Shown here in pieces: positions 58,950 to 64,000 of a DNA stretch of 64,000 nucleotides. The stretch covers positions 62,001 through 126,000 of the forward strand of contig NZ_JAAVNE010000011.1 of the NCBI RefSeq assembly GCF_012103215.1, written 5' to 3'. A program made the translations under genes and the position numbers. The notes beneath the pieces were generated by a model that did no database searches, was not told the origin of the DNA, and saw nothing but the letters and a program-made list of their open reading frames with translations. Origin of the DNA: Falsiroseomonas selenitidurans. Lineage in GTDB: Bacteria; Pseudomonadota; Alphaproteobacteria; Acetobacterales; Acetobacteraceae. The stretch's first letter is position 1. Every line of letters begins with the position of its first letter.

Positions 58950-59642
58950 ATGAGCGACACGAGAAGGCCCGGCGATGCCGGCCATGATCCCAAGGAGACG
59001 GCGCGCGAGGCCACCGGGCAGCTGCGCCGGGAGGCCGCCGGGGCCGCCGCCGACGTGAAGCAGGAAGCCGCCGAGGTGGGCGAGGCCGCCAAGCGCCGCG
59101 CCGGCGGCTATGTCGATTCGCAGAAGGAAGCCGGCGCCGAGCGCGCCGAGGATGCGGCGGGGGCGGTGCACGGCGCCGCCGACCGGCTGGGCGAGGCCTC
59201 GCCGCAGTTGGCGCGCTATGTGCACGAAGCGGCGGAGGCGCTGGAAGACTTCGGCCGCACGCTGCGCGACAGCAGCCCGGCCGAGCTTCTGGGCCGGGTC
59301 GAGGATCTGGCTCGCCGCCAGCCGGTGGCGTTCTTCGGCGCCGCGGTGCTGGCCGGCTTCACGCTGGTGCGCTTCGCCAGAAGCAGCGCCGCCGACCCGC
59401 GCCACCACGGCGCGTCAAGCCCCGGTGCCGGCCATGCCGGGGGCATGACGCCCGCCGACGGGCTGGACCCGGTGGCGGAGCCGGGCGAGCCCCGCGGCGC
59501 CAGCGCGGCGCCGGGCTGGCGGCCCGCCACGGATGGCGGCCCGCCGCGCCCGACGACGCTGGCCGCGGCATCGCTGGGCGGTGCGGCGGCACGCCAAGGC
59601 GCCGGCGCACCCTCCTCCCCGCCCCCCGCAGCCGGTGGCTGA
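58950..59642 (+). CDS. Nutrient-deprivation-induced-type protein (single TM, helical N-terminus)
   Basis: The 230-residue product begins with a highly charged Ala-rich amphipathic region (about 1-120, many DxKxxA-type repeats) like LEA or ATP-synthase-b-type helices. One hydrophobic segment (PVAFFGAAVLAGFTLVRFA, about residues 128-147) and a Pro/Gly-rich disordered tail follow. Alphaproteobacterial proteins called nutrient-deprivation-induced have this layout and sit before a holin-family gene, as here. An envelope or stress role is inferred from the operon. The ATG at 58950 follows a weak ribosome site. Confidence 0.7.
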   Translation: MSDTRRPGDAGHDPKETAREATGQLRREAAGAAADVKQEAAEVGEAAKRRAGGYVDSQKEAGAERAEDAAGAVHGAADRLGEASPQLARYVHEAAEALEDFGRTLRDSSPAELLGRVEDLARRQPVAFFGAAVLAGFTLVRFARSSAADPRHHGASSPGAGHAGGMTPADGLDPVAEPGEPRGASAAPGWRPATDGGPPRPTTLAAASLGGAAARQGAGAPSSPPPAAGG

Positions 59643-59658
59643 AGCAGGAACCCCCGCC

Positions 59659-60081
59659 ATGCCCCAGGATTTCGACAGGGCGCCCGAGAGGCTCCCGGAA
59701 CGCGACCGCTCGCTGCCGGAGCTGTTCGGCACCTTCATCACCCAGATCTCCACCCTGTTCCGGCAGGAGATCCAGCTGGCCCGCGCCGAGATGGGCGAGC
59801 GCGCCCGGGATGCCGGCGGCGCCATCACGCCGCTGGCCGCCGGCGCCGGGATGCTGCTCGGCACGCTGATCCTGCTGCTGTTCGCGCTGGTTTCGCTGCT
59901 GGTGCATTTCGACGTGCCGGTCGGCTGGGCGCGGCTGATCGTCGCCATCCTCGCCGCGATCATCGGCTACGCGCTGATCCGCGGCGGCCTATCGAAGCTG
60001 GATGCCGCGCGGCTGGTGCCGCAGCGGACGGCGCAACAGCTTGCGCGGGATGCGCAGGTGGCAAGGGAGCAGATGCGATGA
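59659..60081 (+). CDS. Holin-family (YqjE-like, PF07332) membrane protein
   Basis: The 140-residue product has a long N-terminal amphipathic helix (LPELFGTFITQISTLFRQEI with the QLARAEMGE extension). Two hydrophobic helices follow, PLAAGAGMLLGTLILLLFAL and RLIVAILAAIIGYALIRG, then a basic C-terminal helix. This is the phage-holin-superfamily/YqjE architecture used in chromosomal stress operons; nothing phage-like surrounds it. The ATG is 17 bp after the preceding stop, and its own stop overlaps the DUF3618 start by four bases. It is probably an inner-membrane structural protein. Confidence 0.85.
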   Translation: MPQDFDRAPERLPERDRSLPELFGTFITQISTLFRQEIQLARAEMGERARDAGGAITPLAAGAGMLLGTLILLLFALVSLLVHFDVPVGWARLIVAILAAIIGYALIRGGLSKLDAARLVPQRTAQQLARDAQVAREQMR

Positions 60082-61175
60082 GCGGCACGACCGACCGTGG
60101 GACGACCGATCCGGGCGGGCGCAGCAGCGCCGAGATCGAGCATGAGGTGGAAGAGACCCGCGCCGGGCTGACCGACACGCTGGAGCAGTTGCGCGATCGT
60201 GCCTCGCCCGGGCAGTTGTTCGAGCAGGCGCTGGACTATGCGCGCGGCTCCGGCGGCGTCGAGTTCACCCGCAACCTGGGTGCGCAGGTGCGCGACAACC
60301 CGCTGCCGCTGCTGCTGATCGGCGCCGGCATCGGTTGGCTGATGCTGGGCGGGCAGCCCCGCACCCGGCAGGCGATGGCGTATGGCGACGATTGGGACGA
60401 TGGTCATGGCGGCGACCGCTCCAGCCGCCGGCCGGGGGGGCTCCGGGAGAGGGCCGGGGCGCACGCCCAGGCGACCGGCTCCGCCGCGGGCCATGTGGCG
60501 CAATCGGCGCGGCAGGGCCTGGGCGACGCCGCGCACCGGGCCGGCGATGCCGCGCATCGGGGCGCGGCGGCCGCCGGCTCGGCCTATCGCAGCGCCGCCG
60601 CGGCGGCCGGTTCCGCGGGCGAAGCCGTGTCCGACCGTGCCCGCGACTGGGGCGAGGGGGCGCGGCAGGCCGGGGCGCACGCCTCCGCCTACGCCGCCGA
60701 CATGGCCGAGGCCTCCCGCCACCGGCTGGAGGATTGGTCGGAGCAGGCCGGCGACGGTCTGGACTGGGTGCGCGACCAGCCGCTGGTGCTGGGTGGGATC
60801 GGCTTGGCGCTCGGCGCCGCGCTGGGCGCCATGCTGCCGCGCACCGATACCGAGGACCGCCTGATGGGCGAGACCCGCGACGATCTGACCGATCGCGCGC
60901 GGGCCGCGGCCACCGAGGGCTACGCAAAGGCGCGTGAGAGCCTGGGCGAGCGGGGGGACAGCGCCGCCGGCGCCGCGGAGGACGCCCTGCCGCGGGCGCG
61001 GGAAGCGGTGCGCGATGCCGCGCACCAGGTGGCCGGAGAGGCGAAGCGGGCGATGGGTGAGGCCAGCGACCCGGCGACGACGCAGCCGGGCGGCAACCCG
61101 GTGCCGCCGCGCCCGGATGCGCCGCAGCCGCCGCAAGGCGCCGCCACCCCCCGGCCCGGCGCGCCACCGGTCTGA
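60078..61175 (+). CDS. DUF3618 domain protein
   Basis: The 365-residue product starts with DUF3618 (about residues 14-60): AEIEHEVEETRAGLTDTLEQ, then LRDRASPGQLFEQ. A hydrophobic segment PLPLLLIGAGIGWLMLG follows at about residue 75. The long C-terminal part is low-complexity, rich in Ala, Gly, Arg and Asp, with repeated AxxAxHRAGDAAHR-type units and a further short hydrophobic patch PLVLGGIGLALGAALGAML. Proteins with this domain cluster with the two preceding families. The ATGA overlap with the holin-family gene shows coupled translation. Function is unknown. Confidence 0.8.
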   Translation: MSGTTDRGTTDPGGRSSAEIEHEVEETRAGLTDTLEQLRDRASPGQLFEQALDYARGSGGVEFTRNLGAQVRDNPLPLLLIGAGIGWLMLGGQPRTRQAMAYGDDWDDGHGGDRSSRRPGGLRERAGAHAQATGSAAGHVAQSARQGLGDAAHRAGDAAHRGAAAAGSAYRSAAAAAGSAGEAVSDRARDWGEGARQAGAHASAYAADMAEASRHRLEDWSEQAGDGLDWVRDQPLVLGGIGLALGAALGAMLPRTDTEDRLMGETRDDLTDRARAAATEGYAKARESLGERGDSAAGAAEDALPRAREAVRDAAHQVAGEAKRAMGEASDPATTQPGGNPVPPRPDAPQPPQGAATPRPGAPPV

Positions 61176-61196
61176 TACCTGGCACACGAGGTTCCG

Positions 61197-61250
61197 GCCT
61201 GCGGCCCGCCCGGCGTTCGGGGCACGCAGGTGGCACCTTCCTGCGCCGGG
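61197..61250 (-). repeat. Dispersed 3' intergenic repeat, copy C (partial)
   Basis: On the minus strand the first 16 bases (61250-61235) equal those of copies A and B. After a divergent stretch, GAACGCCGGGCGGGCCGC matches copy B with one change. The 5' CCCGGCG and later CGCCGGG form a hairpin. It starts 32 bases beyond the TetR-family stop in the gene's orientation. Confidence 0.6.
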
Positions 61251-61282
61251 CAAGAGGCAAGCGTGCCCCCAGGCGCGCGGGC

Positions 61283-61879
61283 CTACTGGATGCGTCGCTC
61301 CGGTGCATCCAGCAGCGCCAGCGTCTGGCGCACCGCCCCCTGCAGCAGCGCGGGATCCGGCCTGGCCCTGGCCAGCACCCGCAGGCCCATCACCAGCGTC
61401 ACCAGCAGCCGCGCCATGTCACCGGCATCGGTGGTGGCGGTGACGGTGCCGGCGCCCTGGCCGGCCTGCAGCATCCGGCGGAAGAAATCCTCCAGTTCCG
61501 CCAGCCGGGCGGCGACCAGGGCCGCCACCTCCGGGTCCCCCGGCGCCACCTCCAGCGCCGAATTCACCAGCAGGCAGCCCAGGCGGTCGCGCAGGGAGCG
61601 CGCGACGATCTCCTCCAGGAAGGCCTCGATGGCGCGGCGTGGCGGCAATTCTGCCGCCAACCGGGCGATGCGCGCCCGCATCCCGGCGTCCAGGTAGCGG
61701 TCCAGGCAGCGGCCGAACAGCGCGCGCTTGTCGCCGAAGGCGTTGTAGAAGCTCGCCTGGCCGATCCCCATGGCGGCGCCCAGGTCGCGCACGCTGGTGG
61801 CCGCATAGCCCTGCCGCCAGAAGCACTGCATGGCGGCCTCCAGCACCTGGTCTTCATTGAACTGACGCGGACGGGACAT
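61283..61879 (-). CDS. TetR-family transcriptional regulator
   Basis: The 198-residue product has the TetR DNA-binding domain at residues 8-55: AAMQCFWRQGYAATSVRDLG followed by AAMGIGQASFYNAFGDK. The ligand domain contains RLGCLLVNSALEVAPGDPEV, as in regulators of the AcrR/YbjK type with a Cys-containing helix. It is divergent from the class II amidotransferase gene, and the 148-bp gap holds a hairpin. The ligand and target are unknown. Confidence 0.9.
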   Translation of the reverse strand: MSRPRQFNEDQVLEAAMQCFWRQGYAATSVRDLGAAMGIGQASFYNAFGDKRALFGRCLDRYLDAGMRARIARLAAELPPRRAIEAFLEEIVARSLRDRLGCLLVNSALEVAPGDPEVAALVAARLAELEDFFRRMLQAGQGAGTVTATTDAGDMARLLVTLVMGLRVLARARPDPALLQGAVRQTLALLDAPERRIQ

Positions 61880-61945
61880 GGCGGGGCGATCGGTGCTGCG
61901 GTGAAGCCCACCAGATTAGGAAACCGCGCCCAGCGAAGCAAATGC

Positions 61946-62003
61946 GGCGCCCGCCTGGGCATTGCCCGGAACGCCTGCCGCGTGCAGGCTGGGCGCCCCT
62001 TTT
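61946..62003 (+). terminator. Hairpin with T-tract in the leader of the amidotransferase gene
   Basis: GGCGCCCGCCTG at 61946-61957 pairs with CAGGCTGGGCGCC at 61985-61997 with one bulged T, and CCTTTT follows. It looks like an intrinsic terminator on the plus strand but precedes the ATG at 62028 by 25 bases, so it would lie in the 5' leader. Attenuation or coincidence are both possible. Confidence 0.35.
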
Positions 62004-62027
62004 CGCCTTGCCGGAGCGCGCCGCGCC

Positions 62028-62810
62028 ATGTGCCGCTTCCTCGCCTATCTCGGTACGCCGATCTTCCTGTCCGACCTGGTCTGCGCGCCCGCCCATTCGC
62101 TGATCCACCAATCCATGCACGCCGATGAGGGCAAGACCCCCACCAATGGCGACGGATTCGGCCTGGGCTGGTACGGGGAGCGGGAGGAGCCGGGCCTTTA
62201 CCGGGAGATCCGGCCCGCCTGGTCGGACGAGAATCTGCGCTCGCTCTGCGCCCAGGTGCGCTCCCGCCTGTTCTTCGCCCATGTGCGGGCTTCCACCGGC
62301 ACGGCGACGACGCGGGCCAATTGCCACCCCTTCGGACTGGGCCGGCAGATGTTCATGCACAACGGCCAGGTCGGCGATTATCCGCGCATCAAGCGGCGGA
62401 TGGAGGCGATGATCCCGGACGGGCTGTATGAGCACCGGCTCGGCACCGGCGATACGGAGGCGATCTTCCTGGCCGCCATGGCCGATGGGCTGGCCGAAGA
62501 ACCGGTGGGCGCGATGGGCCGCACGCTCGGCCGGGTGATGGGGCTGATGCGGGATGCCGGCAGCAGCCAGCCGCTGCGCTTCGCCGCCGCGCACAGCGAC
62601 GGCACGGCGCTGACCTGCTTCCGCTGGGCCTCCGACGACCGGCCGCCCTCCCTGTACTGGCGGCGGGTGGCGGACAGCGTGCTGGTGGTCTCCGAACCGG
62701 TGGATGAGCGCAGCGCCGGCTGGCAGAAGCTGGCACCGAACCACGTCCTGGTGGCGCGGCCCGGGGCGGCGGTGGAAGTGCGGCCCTTCGGCGTCTTGTC
62801 GGATATGTAG
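62028..62810 (+). CDS. Class II glutamine amidotransferase (YafJ/EgtC-like)
   Basis: The 260-residue product begins MCRFLAYLG, so removal of Met exposes Cys2 as the N-terminal nucleophile. Ntn-type features follow: TNGDGFGLGWYG, RSRLFFAHVRASTGT, NCHPFGLGRQMFMHNGQVGD and GTGDTEAIFL. The family comprises predicted glutamine amidotransferases such as YafJ and the EgtC of ergothioneine synthesis. No egtB or egtD gene is nearby, so EgtC function is not supported. It is divergent from the TetR gene. Confidence 0.92.
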   Translation: MCRFLAYLGTPIFLSDLVCAPAHSLIHQSMHADEGKTPTNGDGFGLGWYGEREEPGLYREIRPAWSDENLRSLCAQVRSRLFFAHVRASTGTATTRANCHPFGLGRQMFMHNGQVGDYPRIKRRMEAMIPDGLYEHRLGTGDTEAIFLAAMADGLAEEPVGAMGRTLGRVMGLMRDAGSSQPLRFAAAHSDGTALTCFRWASDDRPPSLYWRRVADSVLVVSEPVDERSAGWQKLAPNHVLVARPGAAVEVRPFGVLSDM

Positions 62811-62888
62811 CGATCGGTTCATATGGCGGTAGCCTTGCCGGCTCGTTGCCGGTGCGTCACTCGGCACGACAACCGAACGGGGGATCCC

Positions 62889-64000
62889 ATGCTGACCCGC
62901 CTTGCCGCCACCCTGGCCCTCGGCGCCGCCCTGCTTGCGGGGCCCGCCTGGGCGCAGACCGTCTCGCCCGACCGCGTGCTGCGCATGGTCCCGAACGCCG
63001 ACCTGCAGACGCTGGACCCGATCAACACCACCGCCGGCGTGGTGCAGTCCCACGCCCACATGATCTACGACCAGCTCTTCGGTCGCGACGCGCAGCAGCG
63101 CCCGCAGCCGCAGATGGTCGGCGCCTGGAGCGTCTCGCCGGACGCGCTGGTCTGGCGCTTCACGCTGCGGGAGGGCCTGGCCTTCCACGACGGCGCAGCG
63201 GTGACCGCCACCGACGTCGTCGCCTCGCTCCGCCGCTGGGGCGCGCGGGACCCGCACGGCCGGCAGTTGATGGCCATCACGGCGGGGATGGAGCCGGAGG
63301 CCGATGGGCGCAGCTTCACCTGGACGCTGCGCCGGCCCTACGGGCTGATGCTGGATGCGCTGTCCAAGCCCGCCGGCAACATGCCCGCCATCATGCCGGC
63401 CCGCATCGCCGCGACCGACCCCTTCACCGCGATCCGGGAGACGATCGGCAGCGGCCCCTTCACCTTCGCCCGCGAGGAATGGGTGCCGGGCAGCAAGGTG
63501 GTCTATCTGCGCAACCCGGCCTATGTGCCGCGGTCGGAGCCCGCTTCCGGCACCGCCGGCGGCAAGGTGGCGCATGTCGATCGCGTCGAATGGCTGAACA
63601 TCGGCAACGTCCAGACCAGCGCCCTGGCGCTGATGCAGGGCGAGGTGGACTACATCGAGAGCCCCGGCGTGGACTTCCTGCCCATGCTGCGCCGCCGCGG
63701 CATGCGGATCGTCCGCACCAACACGCTCGGCGCGCCGGGCATGATCCGCATGAACCACCTCCACCCGCCCTTCGACGATGCGCGGGTGCGCCAGGCGCTG
63801 ATGCTGCTGGTGAACCAGGAGGAAATCCTGCAGGGCATGTTCCCGGACCCGGAGCTGTACCAGGTCTGCCATGCCTTCTTCGTCTGCGGCAGCGCGCAGG
63901 AAACCAATGCCGGCGTGCCGGCGGGCCTGGGCAGCGCGGCGGCACGCGAGCGCGCGCGGCAATTGCTGCGCGAGGCCAATTATGACGGCACGCCCATCGT
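62889..64000 (+). CDS. ABC-transporter periplasmic peptide/solute-binding protein (family 5), 3' end outside the window
   Basis: The visible 370 residues start at the ATG at 62889 with a Sec signal (MLTRLAATLALGAALLAG, cleavage after WAQ). The SBP family 5 (DppA/OppA type) pattern follows: RMVPNADLQTLDPINTTAG, YDQLFGRDAQQRPQPQMVGA, WRFTLREGLAFHDGAAVTA and GSGPFTFAREEW. The protein should bind a peptide, opine or similar solute in the periplasm and feed a Dpp-type importer that would lie beyond the window edge. It is separated from the amidotransferase by 78 bp. Confidence 0.93.
   Translation, partial: MLTRLAATLALGAALLAGPAWAQTVSPDRVLRMVPNADLQTLDPINTTAGVVQSHAHMIYDQLFGRDAQQRPQPQMVGAWSVSPDALVWRFTLREGLAFHDGAAVTATDVVASLRRWGARDPHGRQLMAITAGMEPEADGRSFTWTLRRPYGLMLDALSKPAGNMPAIMPARIAATDPFTAIRETIGSGPFTFAREEWVPGSKVVYLRNPAYVPRSEPASGTAGGKVAHVDRVEWLNIGNVQTSALALMQGEVDYIESPGVDFLPMLRRRGMRIVRTNTLGAPGMIRMNHLHPPFDDARVRQALMLLVNQEEILQGMFPDPELYQVCHAFFVCGSAQETNAGVPAGLGSAAARERARQLLREANYDGTPI

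Noticed and set aside
59659..60081. A phage holin indicating a prophage.
   Set aside because: The YqjE/holin superfamily name is historical. The gene is coupled to DUF3618 and stress-type genes, and no other phage genes are in the window.

Overview
The window is one continuous stretch of very GC-rich chromosomal DNA (third codon positions are almost all G or C) with compact genes, many ATGA-type overlaps and no phage, insertion-sequence or plasmid genes. The gene set points to an alphaproteobacterium, most likely an Acetobacteraceae/Roseomonas-like member of the Rhodospirillales. The pointers are a ChvG/ChvI two-component system beside a divergent pckA, two Bug/TctC-type binding proteins, a D-tartrate dehydratase close to the characterised Bradyrhizobium enzyme, and an operon of a nutrient-deprivation-type protein, a holin-family membrane protein and a DUF3618 protein. 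The assignment is inference from gene content, because there is no rRNA in the window.

Layout. 1-6.7 kb: a minus-strand run with a partial STAS-domain gene (probably an MlaE-type permease), a flavin amine oxidase, an rRNA/tRNA methyltransferase, a redoxin-like/2OG-Fe oxygenase fusion, an Ldh-family dehydrogenase, a Bug protein and a methyltransferase. 6.8-17.3 kb: an AI-2E-family permease, then an 8.5-kb gene for a 2,822-residue RTX protein with beta-helix and Ig-like modules. 17.3-18.7 kb: an AT-rich intergenic stretch and a lipoprotein. 18.7-22.7 kb: tRNA-Ala(CGC) with a good promoter, yggT-yggU-folD, an EamA exporter, a PaiB-type protein and a NUDIX hydrolase. 22.7-28.2 kb: Bug protein and enoyl-CoA hydratase, divergent from D-tartrate dehydratase, then a lipoprotein hydrolase and a methyltransferase. 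28.4-32.7 kb: a zinc-finger protein, polA and an MFS exporter. 32.8-42.8 kb: SDR, DUF2237, a secreted Cys-containing protein, pckA with a clear terminator, a HugZ-like protein, chvI, a patatin, an acyl-CoA ligase and chvG. 42.9-49.1 kb: chemoreceptor, LysR-GMC oxidoreductase pair, DoxX and an alpha/beta hydrolase. 49.2-52.5 kb: LOG-ribF-coaBC-dut. 52.7-58.8 kb: M20 peptidase, an SDR lacking its Tyr, a TTC38-like protein, CheR-PAS and a small acidic protein. 58.9-64 kb: the stress/envelope operon, a TetR regulator, a class II glutamine amidotransferase and a partial solute-binding protein.

How the genes fit together. Most are housekeeping: folate C1 metabolism (folD), CoA and flavin cofactor synthesis (coaBC, ribF), dUTP removal (dut), DNA repair (polA) and gluconeogenesis (pckA). 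Organic-acid use is a second theme (tarD, Ldh-type enzyme, two Bug proteins, enoyl-CoA hydratase, acyl-CoA ligase, pckA), with ChvG/ChvI as a plausible envelope/acid sensor.

The least expected items are four. One is a three-copy intergenic repeat family that always lies just 3' of a gene and in that gene's orientation. The second is a structured 400-bp intergenic region at 38963-39360. The third is the RTX protein, whose C-terminal secretion-type unit is present three times. The fourth is the separation of chvI from chvG by two oppositely oriented genes.
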